Source of the DNA: Salminus brasiliensis
Taxonomy: Eukaryota; Chordata; Actinopteri; Characiformes; Bryconidae
Assembly: GCF_030463535.1 (NCBI RefSeq)
Contig: NC_132880.1
Span: forward strand, 39,809,842-39,873,841
Length of the DNA stretch: 64,000 nucleotides
Direction of reading: 5' to 3'
A model generated the notes under the pieces. The model was not told the origin of the DNA and did no database searches. It saw only the letters and a list, made by a program, of their open reading frames with translations. Made by a program: the position numbers and the translations under genes. The stretch's first letter is position 1; each line of letters opens with the position of its first letter. Below, piece after piece: positions 20,701 to 32,140 of this stretch.

Positions 20701-23700
20701 GAATCTAAGCAGACAGCTAACAAAAGCCATAAGAGATCTTATCAGATTCTGGTATTTAGATGGATGGGCGGGGGAATTGGTTGGTAGGTAGGTAAGTAGA
20801 TAAATATCCATTACAAACACTAGTGAAAACAAACACTAGAATGGACGGTACATAATAGATGTAACAGGATGCCACAATTGCAACAGGTCAGTTGGAGAAA
20901 TTTCTTTCCTCCTTAAGGAAAAGCTAAATTCTTTGGATTTAGATTGGGATGTCATAAAAGTTCTTGTAGGTGTCAAGTGTAGGTGTCCCAATACTTTTGT
21001 CCATCTAGTGTAGCTCACAATACATATGTAAATAGATAGACAGACAAGCAGTTAGATATGTATAAATGTATTTATTGTTACTGTCACACAAAAACTTTAC
21101 AGAAAAAGGGAAAAACCTTCCTCATTTTCAATGGAAGTCAATGTAAAAAAAATATTCCAATTCATTTTGGAGACCTTCTATTGATCCATTCTATATGAGA
21201 TGGTGAGACAATGTATAAAACAACGGGTAGATTCAAATTATGTCAAAAAGTACAAAAATCTCAAAATGAAGATACAAGGGTTTTTTTTAAATGAGGAGCA
21301 GAATATTTATAGTGCATACTATAAATAAATGTATTAATAGTACATTTATTTCTAGTTTACACTATAAATGTATAGTGCATACAATAGTGAAGTCCTCACA
21401 GCCATTTCTGCAGTAGAGGGTCAGGTTGCAAAAACATGAACCAGTTCTCTGCTGTATACAGACACACCAAAGTGCAGCTCCCTTCATTTTATCAATTTAC
21501 GTTAACATATCTCTTGCACACATTATGTTTACCTCGCAACCTAGACAACCTCATGGGTCATTACCTTTTACCACCTCCACTACATCGCAGTTGGGGTCAA
21601 TACTGCCAATATGCTTCGGATGGGCTGGGTTAGTGCTGCCACTGAAGATCAGTGCTAAAACGAAACACAGGGGCTTTTATGAGTATGCGTTATTGACAGC
21701 ATTGCAAATACTGAGATTGTATATAAACAAAGGAAAAGCCATAAAATAAACAATTGAGCTACATGGGCTACACAGAGCTCTGATATCGACATGGACTACA
21801 TAGAGAGCCAACTGTGAATAGAATGAAAAGCTCTACGTTATTCATTTGCATTTGTATTGTTTGTAAACAACAAGTGAAATGATCATTTGGCTCACAGTGG
21901 GGCTGAACTACACAGGGAAATTAAGCATCTAATACCTGTCAGAAAGCAGCAGGACAGTATAACAGTATAGTGCTTAAGCTCCTCTACTTACTATGCTGGT
22001 TCATGAGCATGCGAGTCGAAATGCGGCTTGTGTAGAATCGGTCCAGGAAGTACTGGACGTTCTGGTTGGTCACTGGATCCACTCCAAAGGCCTCTTTGTA
22101 CTCCACCACCCCCTGAGCCATTGTGGGCACCACATTATTGTGCCTATTCCTCACGTTAATCAGAGTCTCTGTGAACCTGAAATCACATGTATTCTGTTCA
22201 AGGCACTGTTGAAAGAGTCATGTGAACACCTTTTAGAACATGACTTGCACTTACATTGTCAAAACATTTTTATCATCTGGATCTCTTTCCAGAAAATCCA
22301 CAAGCTCCATCAGACTCTGTGCGTACCTGGGTTAAAAGAAAAACACTGTTTGTTGGGAGGGCACTTAAACCTACGCAATAGATGACACAGACTGCAAAGA
22401 ACCTAACTGTGGTGTGTAAAGGTATACTTTAAATCCCTGAACACACTAATAACACTGTGATTCACAGTGTTTACAGTGGAACGTATAGTTTTACAGTTAA
22501 CTGATCACAGTTACAGTCATTTAAAAAGAAAATAGGACACCTTATGAAAACCTTTGTCTTTTTAACATATTTGAACATTGACATTTGATCTTCGTTTAAA
22601 TAATACTGGGAGATGGAGATAATATAACCACATATAACACATATAACCAAAGAAACATCTAATAATCAAATCATCTGTAAAATATCATTTCTGAAAAGCA
22701 ATTTCTATATGAGGAGACAGTTAGGACACCCCCACATTTATTATTACTTAAAATACCACACCAGACCATCGTTAGAAAGGATTCTGAATGAGCCTGTCTA
22801 ATTTAAACCTTTAGACATTAAGTTTTAGTCTGCTCTTGATTGTTGAAGTAAGTGGGATCACCATGGTAAGATCCAAAGAACTTTCTGAGGCCTTCACAAA
22901 GAAGGTTGTCAATGCAGATATATACACAATAATTTATAAATGGAGAACATCTAAAACTGCCAACGTGGCCAGGTCAGACAGCCCTAGCAAGCTGAGTCCA
23001 AGAGCAGATCACAAGATGTGTAATAAGGTCACTATGGAACCTACAGGTAGCGCTTGCCACAGTTGATGTCAAAGTACAGCATCTACCATCAGAAAGAGAC
23101 TGCACAGGTTTGATTTTTAAGGGGTTATGCAAGGAGAAATTTTTTCGGTTAACATTAACCAACAACATCAGACCAAAGATTGCCAGAGAACACCTGGCCA
23201 AAGATCAGGACAGTAAAAGAAGACATGTTTGCCATAAACCAAACACAGCACTTGAGCACAATAACATTATACTAACTGTGAAAGTGAAAACATCATGGTT
23301 TGGGACTAAAGCTGAAGTGGAGGTGGAGCATGTATCATGACAGTGACCCAAAGTATATTCCAGTAAATCCACCAAAGAATGGCACAAAAGGGAAAAACAA
23401 TATCTAGAGTTCTGAAAAAAACAAGTCCTAGCCCAGATCCTAAATCTATTGAGACACTGTTGGCAATTTAAATGTGCAAGGAACCTCTCAATCATCACAC
23501 AGCTAAAAGAGTGGAAATGGAAGCTAAATGAAGTGTGAAAAACTAGAAAATTTCTATTAATTATATTTTACAAATAATGTATGGAATACATTTCTTTAAT
23601 TTTACATGCTTAGTTACAATACCGCAACACCAACCTTCTATTAAATAATATTGATCAAATGAAGTTAAAATGTTTATATGTTTAAATACGTTCATTGGAG

Positions 23701-26700
23701 GTGATTAACAGCAAGCTTAACACATTTACTTTGTTGATGGATTACTGATGAATGTTAAATGGTTATGCTAAATTCCAATCATGTGCACAGCCTGCATAAA
23801 AGCGTCAAACATAAAAACAACCATAACACACATACTGTGTGAAGACACAGCTGCCACTGAGCTCTGGTCAAGGTACAACATAACTTTACTGTTTCACTCT
23901 CTTAAAAATATTATTCTTTGTCAGCCGCATGATAACTGATCGTTTCCTTTGATGGTCTCGTAAAATGTCTGGCCTTGTTGTCGATGAAAGTCCAGAACTC
24001 GGAAGTTGGAAAATACAGGCCTCATGTATGCCAGAATATTAGTACCAAAATATAAAGTCACATGAATGCGCTTGAGTACCTCAGAACGGCAAAAACGTCC
24101 GCAGGATTATACTGAACGTTCAATCATCTTAACTTACTGCTAGCAGACAATTTTAGTCACCCAAAGAATTGCAGAGCTGACACCTCACACATATTAAGAT
24201 TGTGAAAATAATAGATGCTCAACAGAATGGCATTTTCAACAGCCAGCAGAACCCTTCAGTCATCTGAAAAGCAAACAAAGCCCAAACCAATGCATGCAGT
24301 CATTGGCAATCAGGGTGTTAATAGGCTTTGATTCAACAATAACATAAGCAGAAACAAAACAACAGGCATAACTTTTAAGCCTGGCTTTGATTTTGAATGG
24401 TGCATGATGTCAATTTCATTTTCAAAGCATTGATTCTGCCCATTGTTTGCAATGGCTGTGCCAAAAATAAATGAAGCAGACAAAGAGCAACAGTTGGAGA
24501 AACAGTTCTTGTTTTCACCTATAAATCACTCTGTCTATGTACTCCTTCAGAACTGGGAAGTCTATTTTTAACCAGCTGACTTTTCAGTGAGATCAAACCA
24601 TCTAAACCACAAGCATGTAGTGTACATACTGTATGAACGATTAAATCTCAGAGCTAGTCTGGATCTAAAGGTCTTCTGGACTGTAATTTTCTCCTGGTCT
24701 TGGGTCAGAACGTACAAAAACACCACATGCATATTCTGCTTCTGACTTCCGACTATGATGAATAATACCAACTATAACCCCTAAAATAGAAAACTGTACT
24801 TTCCTTGGCATAGCTGTGACAGTTTACTTATTATATCATTGTGGTATACTGTGAAATATTCAAGCTGAAACACAGTAAAAACAGCCACTTCAGGAGAAAA
24901 TGTTTTTGATACTTTTAATCGGTTTCATAAACATGGCTCTGCTGGTTGCTCTCTAAACCAGGCCTTGTGATTGCGGCCTTTCTGTGCCAGTGTTTACTGA
25001 AGGGAATCTCAAACATGGTGAGTGAGGAAGCTAAAACTGGGGAAGTTAGTGAGTATCCGGACCACAAACTAACCCTTGGTGAAACTGGATTGCCTTAGAC
25101 TAGAGCTAACCACACATTAGAAGAGTGGCCATCTTTTTTTCCAGTCTCAAATTTCCAGTCATACTGGACCAAGCTTCTCTATGAATAGGGAGAGACCAAA
25201 ATACTAAACTAAAGGTCAGATTACCGTGTCAAAAACATACATTAAATCACTGACATCTGACAAAAACCTCATGAATTGTTTGTTGTGTTTGGCTCAATAA
25301 TGTACAAAACATTGACTCGTCTGCTCGCGGCATAACCAGCAAGCTGATTGGCCAATTTTATTGAAAGGTGGGACTTTCTCTGTAAACCAACCAAGCTTTA
25401 CGAGATTCATATTTCAACCAGTGGCCAGTCTCCTCATTTATAACATCTCTGGTGGGACTCAAAGCAGGAATGTACTAGGTGCTAACCCTAGCTGAACAGC
25501 CATAGTCTTTTCAGCTAGCTAATTGCTTACCAACACTATCCAGTAAAACTCTGGAATAATTACAACAAATAATGACAATGTTCTATGTACAATGTACAAT
25601 GCTCTAATATCTAAGATCCCACCTTAGCTACATACCTACACACCTACACACACCACAAAACTGCACTACAAAAAACACTGACAAAAAAATGCTGACTGCA
25701 AGTGTGAGTTCCGTTTAAAACACGTGATGAGGGATCGTTGGTAGTTGGTGTGCTGGTTTGTGGATGGAAAAATGTTCCCTATGCCCCGGAGCTCTATGAA
25801 GGCTGTGAAGGAACATTACGGAACAGAGTTGCTACAGTGTTATACATGATCAGACTCCTGGTATTTACACTTTACACATTGCCCACTGTATTAACATGCA
25901 AACATTATTGAAGAAAACAAAGTCATACAACTTAGAGTCTTTCTGCTGAGCCAGCCAAACTGGTAATCTGTACCATAACTCCTTAAAGTACAAAAGGCAC
26001 AGAAAAAAAACTCTTATCTGCAACATCTCCCCTCAGTGTGATGGAAACACAGTGCTCAATCAACACTGAACCCAGGGTCAAAGTTTCAGCAGCACAGCCA
26101 TTAGTAACAGGGGCAGCATGAGGTCAACCTGAGCCTTAAACCACATTCGTAGAAGTGAGGTCGATACATGCAGGGTCAGCATGGAAACAGCAATAAATTT
26201 GGCCAGTCTAATGGCCACGAGTTAAAAAAAATGCATCCTATGGTTTTGCCGCCTGAAAACATACAGTGTCTGATCTCTCAATCACAAGATTCAATTCAAG
26301 TGAATCTAAAGCTCTTCTAGTAGAATCATTTAATCTATGGGCACCTCAAAAACTCCCTGTTTTATCATGGTCATTCAATCTTCTTGTAATCAAGAACAAT
26401 ACGAAAAGTACGCAGACAATAAAGGTCTCAGGTCAATGTGCAGCCAGTCTATCTAAACCTACGTCAGCAGTTTAAACGTTTCCCTCCAGCAGGCACCACA
26501 TGACCACCCTCTAAAGCTGGAAGCTGAGTTTGGGCACACTGAAATTTTCAATGCAGCACAAACTGGACTTAAGCGTTATTTCCAACATGGCCTAACAATT
26601 AATTAATGGTATAATGTTAAATAATAATACTATTAGAAGAACATACAATACAACCATTTGTATGTTTATTCTAATAGTAATGTTATTTTAAACATCTACA

Positions 26701-29700
26701 ATCAAGCATGTTGTGTTGCATAAAAAGTGAAAAAAAAGTTTAGTACTTCAATCAAAAGACTGAACAGACAATCACATGAACGCAACATTTTAGAATATTA
26801 GAATATTATAAATAAATAAACCTCTTTTTATAGGTATTAGGACTAACAATAATAATAATTCCCAGACATGTTTAGGCACCAACTTTGCATACTTGTGCAC
26901 TGCACTCAACACCTGCAATGTGTGTTTGTGAATGTATACTTTTAAAAAATTAAAGTGCTTTAAATTATTCTTTGAGTGATACCAGAAAAGAACCACTGTT
27001 TGCATTATGAGCCTTGTAATAAAGGTGTGGGCGTGAAGAACCTTTAAACTGGTAAACACCCATTACATCAACTAAAAATTGGCTTTAGGCCTTTAAAAGG
27101 TTCTTCACCACCACCACCACACATCTCTTTTACAAACACGGTTCTCAAACTTAATGGGCACAGTGCAAGTCCTTAAATTCGCCTGAAATTCCTGTTTGAG
27201 CTTAATGTTGTTTATTCAGTTTCACACTGGGCCATACATGCTGTATCTTTCTGACAAGCGACTGACCAAACCACTGACCTGAGGTTATCAGAGATTGTGC
27301 AATTCCCTCAGTGCAAGAGCTTGTTTACAAAAGTGTAAAGCATTCCTGTAGTTGAAAACTGAGAGGCTTAAGGCAAAGCATAGGTTGACATGCTTAAGTC
27401 ATTTAGAGACAAATCTCAGACATATCGAATTTTATGGTACATTAGGGGTGCGATTGAGGTCATGTACATTCAGGCCAAATGGATCCAGCGAGTTTCACGA
27501 GAATCCTCACGAGCAAACCAATCAAGTTGGACACTTGTGGAAAGGCATGTGAGATGTCATGTGAGAATGATTCTTACACATTGGGTTTGATTTTGGCTTA
27601 AATCAAAATGACCTTAAATGCACCCTAAACAACTGGAACGTTGAGTTTTAAAGAATTTCCTATGTGGTTTCAGTACTCCATTACACTGCTGCTGTTGGGC
27701 CACTGTGCAAGGTATTTAACACTCCCTGCTTCAGGGGCGCATAGCTGACCCTGCACTCTGACCCCAGCTTTCTAAACTGAGATACGTGAAGAGAAGAATT
27801 TGGCTGCGCAAGTGTATGAGCAACCACTTAAAGGTTACAGCAACTACTACCTTGACTTAAAGTTAAAGGAGCATTAGTTCAAAACTGTGAAATATGTACA
27901 ACATGATAAAATGTTAGTATTATTTTAGCAGTGGCATCAGCACATGTGTATTAGGAGCCCGAAAAAACTGACAGAATTATTACACGCTTGAAGGTGGACA
28001 AAGAATTAGCGACTGATGAGAGTATCTTTGTCCACCTTCAAGCGTGTAATAATTCTGTCAGTTTTCTGTTTCAGGGACAGACTTTACATAACAAATGGAC
28101 AAGATAAACCTTAATCACTTACGAACTGAGCAAAGTAGTGCTTTAGGTGAACTACCTTCAGAAAAATTTAGGTAACACTGGTCCACTGCAGCTACAATGC
28201 TAACAAGCTAACACATATAGTGACTGATAAATTCATTACAAAGAAATTGCAGCAGATATTTGCCCAGCAGCAAATGATTACAAGCTGAATTCCAAGTGTT
28301 TATAGATTCATAATTACATTATCAAGAAGCTAAATGTCATATTGGAGAACCCCACATATCAGGGTAAAATGCTAACATCATCAAAAAATTTACAGGTTTG
28401 CTTTGTGATAATGGCTTGGAATTAAAGGTGGATCTAAAGGGAGAAAATGCTTCCAGTATTGCTGTGTTCACCACCTGTTAACGGCTAGGGCAAGTTTCTT
28501 GAGTCTTGACTAATGCCCCTTTAGGATATATTCTATTGAAATGTCTAGGTGTTGTGAGTATCACTATCCTACATTTACTCTAACTGACATCATCGTAGGT
28601 AGTCTATAAAGACAGTGACTGCATCCCAATTGTGTACTACACACTAATACCATAAAGTAAATACTATACACTAATCTTAATAGTGTAAGTTTGACAGGTT
28701 AGTACATTAAGTATTAACATACGTTTGGTACTAACAGGAAATAATGAAGTTTTGCTATGCCAACACGTCACTGCAATTTTTCCAGCCAATGTTGGCACAG
28801 CACTTATATTGCAGAATTATCAGCCATATTTTTTCTAATAATTGTTGCAGTTATGAGTAGATCTTCCCTTTCCACTTCGTACAGCACTGTGGGATAATAG
28901 TGTCCATCATAACCACACTCAAAAACTGTTTGGTTTTGAAAATGTATCTTGGATATTTGACTATACTCAACTTTGATACAAGTATGTGATACCACATACT
29001 TCATACTCAAAATGCAGTTAGTATTAGTAATTACTAGTTGGCTATTTACTAGTGTTGATTCGATACTGGTATCTGCACTGATACTGATACTGGCAAAAGA
29101 GAGCACCGATAACATGACGCCATACTTTTTTTTTTGGAAATTTAGAACTTTTGGTTTGCATACTTTATGAAACCAAATGTTTAAACAACCAGCAAATACA
29201 CAGTCATAAATAGTTATTACCATTAAACAGTGTTACACTTACTGCACTGAGGCGTATTGTTATTGTTTCATAGTTCTAAAACCTTTCAAATGTGCAGTTA
29301 ATCAATCAGTACATGCTGTTCTTTTTAAGGAGTATCAGGATTTATAGTCATCTATCGAGTATTGAAGTCAGAGTTGGTATTGCTATCGGCAGATACTTAC
29401 AAATCTGGTATCTGTTTTGAAAAAAAAAAGTAATATTGGTGCATCCCTACTTTTTACTTGTGTTTGCTGACAGGCACAAATGGGCATTGAGTAATGTTAT
29501 TTAAACCATTTTAAACACAACAAAATGATCTTATTTGGTCTTAAAATGGTCTTATTTGTGCAGTTTCACTAATGTGTGTACACGATCTACAGCACTAACC
29601 CCAGACCATACTTCACCGCTCCCATCTCTTTTCATCCACAGCCTTTACAAAGCACTACTGCTGCATGATCTGAGTATTTTTTAATCACGCTTACCCGACC

Positions 29701-31395
29701 TCATAAATCACTGACAGTGCTTCATTTGATGTTGGAGGCACATTGGCTTTTCTGCACCGCGTGTCTTAAGATTAGGGGAATTTAACAAAAGATGATGAAT
29801 GAACTGCCATACGTCTTAAACAGTCTGGAGCTTCTCACATCTATAATTCAGAGGGCTTTTAGCACCGAATGATGTACAGAACAGTGGTGGTGGGTGACCG
29901 AGGGCCGTGGCGCACGGCTCCGGACACAACACGCAAAAGAGTTTACCAGCTGTGCAGCAGCTGCACGGATGGGGTACTGATGAGCTTGTCAGGGAGAAAG
30001 TCTATTTCTTTCATGATGTTGGCCAGCCTGACAGGGAGCTCCTGACGGAGAAAAATGAAGGAGGTCTTCTCACAGGCATTTGCAGAACCTGCAAAAAGAA
30101 CAGGGAAAGTGTAGTAAGGCTACACAGCTGTACTCAATCTGCAGCACTGTGGGAACAACAGGCTAGAGGAGGAGACAGAAACACATTAAATGTGTTAGAC
30201 ATTTAATGGAACTTTTACATTTTAATTTAAGCAGTTTGTTTAAAGCCAGGCATTGAAAATTAGTATCTTTTCACATTGAGACATGTACTTCATTTTTTTT
30301 ATTGCTCTGAAATGTGCATTTTAAACACCAATTAAAAAGCTGTTTGGTCAGGCTTAGGATGATTATGCTTCCCTACCTGCACGTGTTTCTGCATTGTGGC
30401 AATTTTTATTTTTTCACAGCTATGATACTTTTCAAATGTTACTCAACCAGTAAATGCTGTTCTTTCAAGCTTATTATATATTATTTAAGAGTAGATCTAA
30501 AAAAGTACAACCTATAAAAAATGGAACACTATAAATATCAGGATTTATATTTAAATAATCTATCGAGTATTTAAGTCAGAGCTGCTATCGGTATCGGTAC
30601 TCTGTATCAGCAGATACTTGAAAATCTGGTATCGGTATCAGTGCATCCCTAATAAAAACTAAGGTGTATCGACATGCTGATAAATAATCAAATCTAAAAA
30701 TCTCAATGGAGGCGACCTACAGTAATACCATATGAGTTCACAGGATTATTATAATACTATAATTACTATTACAATAATTATAATAACCTTCAATTAATAA
30801 TGACTATTACTGTTCTTGCCTACATGATATTACACCAGTATTACCAAGTTATTAGCTAGACAGCTACAGAAATATTCCAGGAAATATCAATATATATATT
30901 TTTAGACGTACTAGTTTATTAAGGGGATGGTTTTTATAGCAAACCGATGCACACAAGCTTGCTCCTGCTTTCGTATGAATGAAAAAGGCCACAAAACTCA
31001 AGACTTTAAATTCAATTAAATGTAACTTATTTCATTATACCAATACAGGGCTGTACAGCACAACGAAACTCTGACTAGCTCTCTGGTGCAGTGACAGAAA
31101 CTGGTAATAAGGGGAGAGGAGCAATACAGCACTGAGGTAAACAGCTCCGATGGTCAGTATGGGGGGTCCCAGGTCAAGTGCACCGTGCATACAGTCCAGT
31201 CCCACGAGGGTGTAGACATGCTGGCTAAACTGGGGGGGGTGTTGGGGGGGGGGGGGCAGAGCAGCAAAGCAACTTACCGAAATCTATAAACTGCTTCATT
31301 GAAAGCGGTGACGGAGAAAACTTGGAAAACCTATCCACTTGTTTCGGGATGTTAAACTTGGAGGTGTTCTTCAGCAAAATGTGAGCGAACTTCAT
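17550..31395 (-). CDS. pdk4: Pyruvate dehydrogenase kinase 4, mitochondrial (11 exons, complete)
   Basis: Exons in transcript order are 31395-31278, 30088-29947, 22326-22255, 22176-21992, 21654-21565, 20606-20529, 19775-19699, 19590-19492, 19406-19296, 19035-18922 and 17723-17550. They total 1260 nt, or 419 residues plus TGA; human PDK4 has 411. The kinase phosphorylates the E1-alpha subunit of the mitochondrial pyruvate dehydrogenase complex and switches it off in fasting. Visible signatures are [32 protein letters not shown] (His123), the GHKL ATP fold with ELFKNAMRAT (Glu251, Asn255), DRGGG (Asp290) and GFGYG (326-330), and the C-terminal [14 protein letters not shown] before GFGYG resembles PDK4 rather than PDK1-3, and the synteny agrees. 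The normally conserved GTDA is GTAA here (Ala356), and the tail after ADDW is somewhat longer. Confidence 0.95.
17724..18921 (-). other. pdk4: pdk4 intron 10
   Basis: Contains an antisense tRNA-derived SINE-2 at 17930-18313. The rest (18314-18921) shows no feature. Confidence 0.7.
17930..18313 (-). mobile_element. tRNA-derived SINE-2, antisense
   Basis: On the minus strand it reads gtcctagtggctcagtgg (A-box-like), gggggttgtgagtttgc (B-box-like), then ggtgtctgttagttggtgtg, cccggcgctttccttcaag, aggcggtggctggttttgc and ccttaccctcctagtgttgg. The same blocks recur at 43566, 45684 and 57250. Confidence 0.8.
18922..19035 (-). CDS. pdk4: pdk4 exon 10
   Basis: Residues 325-362: [38 protein letters not shown]. 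It carries the glycine-rich ATP lid. GTAA replaces the usual GTDA of PDKs. Confidence 0.93.
19296..19406 (-). CDS. pdk4: pdk4 exon 9
   Basis: Residues 288-324: [37 protein letters not shown]. The DxGxG motif begins at Asp290. The acceptor is attacag|atgtc and the donor is ccttg|gtgaga (minus strand). Confidence 0.94.
19492..19590 (-). CDS. pdk4: pdk4 exon 8
   Basis: Residues 255-287: [33 protein letters not shown]. Asn255 is the Mg/ATP-binding N-box residue. The exon is exactly 33 codons. Confidence 0.94.
19699..19775 (-). CDS. pdk4: pdk4 exon 7
   Basis: Encodes [20 protein letters not shown] then FELFK (to residue 254). Its first two bases complete a Ser codon with exon 6. The acceptor is gttgcag|ctaag and the donor is ttaag|gtacag. 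Confidence 0.92.
20529..20606 (-). CDS. pdk4: pdk4 exon 6
   Basis: Encodes [20 protein letters not shown] then IKQVN. The donor is gaact|gtgagc; it was chosen because exon 7 then reads SKEPNEP in frame. Reading through it instead gives non-family sequence and a stop. Confidence 0.9.
20833..21012 (-). mobile_element. Short MITE with family A terminus (pdk4 intron 5)
   Basis: The right end gtgtcccaatacttttgtccatctagtgta matches the family A terminus and the left end has aacactagaatggac. The interior is short (about 180 bp) and differs from the long copies. Confidence 0.6.
21565..21654 (-). CDS. pdk4: pdk4 exon 5
   Basis: Encodes [20 protein letters not shown] then [10 protein letters not shown]. 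The acceptor is gttttag|cactg and the donor is aaaag|gtaatg. Confidence 0.93.
21992..22176 (-). CDS. pdk4: pdk4 exon 4
   Basis: Encodes [60 protein letters not shown] and H. It contains the conserved His123 region of the PDK helical domain. Confidence 0.95.
22255..22326 (-). CDS. pdk4: pdk4 exon 3
   Basis: Encodes [20 protein letters not shown] then VLT. The first base completes Trp87 and the last two bases open Met111. The acceptor is aacccag|gtacg and the donor is acaat|gtaagt. Confidence 0.93.
22530..23590 (+). pseudogene. Degenerate Tc1-like transposase gene
   Basis: A fragmented frame starts [18 protein letters not shown], then [20 protein letters not shown] and LSPRA, which is the helix-turn-helix order of Tc1 transposases (KELSE, then [12 protein letters not shown]). 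Downstream pieces [21 protein letters not shown] and DSDPKY echo the DDE domain. Frames are broken by stops and shifts. The left flank aggacaccttatgaaaacc resembles a Tc1 terminus. It is antisense to pdk4 and inactive. Confidence 0.8.
26985..27140. mobile_element. MITE-B fragment
   Basis: Contains gaagaacctttaaactgg and tttaaaaggttcttcacc blocks that recur at 5090 and 41265. Confidence 0.5.
27680..27840 (+). mobile_element. SINE body fragment
   Basis: Contains ctgctgttgggccactgtgc, ctccctgcttcaggggcg, gctgaccctgcactctgacc and agagaagaatttggctg, a SINE/LINE tail arrangement common in teleosts. The tRNA head is absent. Confidence 0.65.
27964..28065. repeat. Perfect inverted repeat, 40-bp arms, 22-bp loop
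   Basis: The arm at 27964-28003 (starting aaaactgacagaattattac) is the exact reverse complement of 28026-28065; the loop is 28004-28025. No mismatch was seen in 40 positions. It would form a stable hairpin in RNA of either strand and in DNA. It lies in pdk4 intron 2. Confidence 0.9.
29045..29455 (+). mobile_element. hAT-like DNA transposon remnant, copy 1
   Basis: Contains gatactggtatctgcactg, gtattgctatcggcagatac and the terminus attggtgcatccctac, typical of fish elements with a cagggatgcaccgat end. A related copy is at 30225-30652. Confidence 0.6.
29947..30088 (-). CDS. pdk4: pdk4 exon 2
   Basis: Encodes [40 protein letters not shown] and VQLLHS, with the split Gly40 and Trp87 codons at its ends. 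The acceptor is ttgcag|gttct and the donor is agctg|gtaaac. Confidence 0.94.
30225..30652 (+). mobile_element. hAT-like DNA transposon remnant, copy 2 (pdk4 intron 1)
   Basis: Repeats the order of copy 1: ggatttata, atctatcgagtatt, agtcagagctgctatcggta, gcagatacttgaaaatctgg and agtgcatccctaat. It has the same orientation as the copy at 29045. Confidence 0.6.
31232..31256 (+). repeat. G-run pair (8 G, tgtt, 13 G)
   Basis: Two G runs separated by four bases, 22 bases inside intron 1 from the pdk4 exon 1 donor. On the transcribed pdk4 strand these are C runs. Confidence 0.9.
31278..31395 (-). CDS. pdk4: pdk4 exon 1 (coding part)
   Basis: Encodes [39 protein letters not shown] plus one base. 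The basic, Ser/Lys-rich start fits a mitochondrial targeting sequence. The donor is ttcg|gtaagt. The start ATG at 31395 is the first after the TATA-like box. Confidence 0.92.
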
Positions 31396-31448
31396 CTTGA
31401 ATCCCGAGGCAAATCCAGAGAGAAGATGAAAACCACTCGAGGAGTCCT

Positions 31449-31456
31449 CTATTTAT
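31449..31456 (-). promoter_or_regulatory. pdk4: TATA-like box of pdk4
   Basis: On the minus strand, GGGGATAAATAGAGG lies about 55 bases upstream of the ATG. This implies a start site near 31425 and a 5' UTR of only about 30 nt. It is inferred from motif and spacing. Confidence 0.5.
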
Positions 31457-31459
31457 CCC

Positions 31460-32140
31460 CAGCGCCCAAAGCCACTCTTAGCATACCAGCTAGCATAGCC
31501 TCTTTACTCAATAACAGTGAAGCGTCCGAGACCCTCTAGAGACCACCAGCGTCTCAGCCATGGAAATGAACGAAGCCTGTGGAGAGTCACCGTGCCACTA
31601 TCTGTCCCCAGAGTACATAGTGCTAGTCGATCGTCGGCGACAGAGCTCCGGGCTGAGGTGGTCTTCCCCAAATGTTTTGTTCAGTTTGACATTGCCTCCA
31701 GCAACTGGCCCGCCGCGGGAGGAGGGGTCTGCTCCACTGCTCCTCTCTGCACAGATATAGAAACACGACTCAGGGAATAGCAAAGCTCTCTCTTCTCCTC
31801 TCTAGGCACCGAGACATCCCCTTCGTTAATATCCCCGTTCTCGCCAGGGTTAGACAAGCAAAGCCTCGCCTGGCTGCCTGTATAGCGCGGTGTTTGTGGC
31901 CTGGGACTGCGATAGAAACCTCCGTGTCTGTAATGTACACATCTATATGCAGACATGCACACTTGACGCATGCGCAGCTCCGAATTAGAGGAAAGGTCAA
32001 ACCACAGCTGCACTGAAGCAGGACATAAACACACGGTTCATCAATACACCCCACAAAACACACTAGGACACACTGCAGATGGATAAGCCTAAGAAATGCC
32101 GTTAGGTTCATCAATATGCCCCTCATAAAGCCCATGTGTG
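31460..32140 (-). promoter_or_regulatory. pdk4: pdk4 upstream region
   Basis: Non-repetitive, relatively CpG-rich sequence directly upstream of pdk4. AAAGGTCA at 31992-31999 matches an orphan nuclear-receptor half site. Short overlapping open frames here on both strands look like no protein and have no splice support. Confidence 0.35.

Larger units (their letters stand above)
22327..29946 (-). other. pdk4: pdk4 intron 2 (7.6 kb)
   Basis: The longest pdk4 intron. It holds a decayed Tc1-like transposon (22530-23590), a MITE-B fragment (26985-27140), a SINE-1 body fragment (27680-27840), a perfect hairpin (27964-28065), and repeat-like sequence with hAT-like termini (28616-29455). No additional PDK exon is required, since exons 2 and 3 join in phase. 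Confidence 0.7.

Noticed and set aside
21993-22385. 130-codon plus-strand open frame
   Set aside because: It is the antisense of pdk4 exons 3 and 4, whose minus-strand reading is unmistakable.
22836-23340. Possible functional transposase gene
   Set aside because: The frames are broken by stops and shifts and catalytic-domain text is only partly recognisable; treated as a dead Tc1 copy.
31517-32135. Several 60-121 codon frames on both strands upstream of pdk4
   Set aside because: No family resemblance, mutually overlapping, no splice support; explained by higher GC content of the promoter region.
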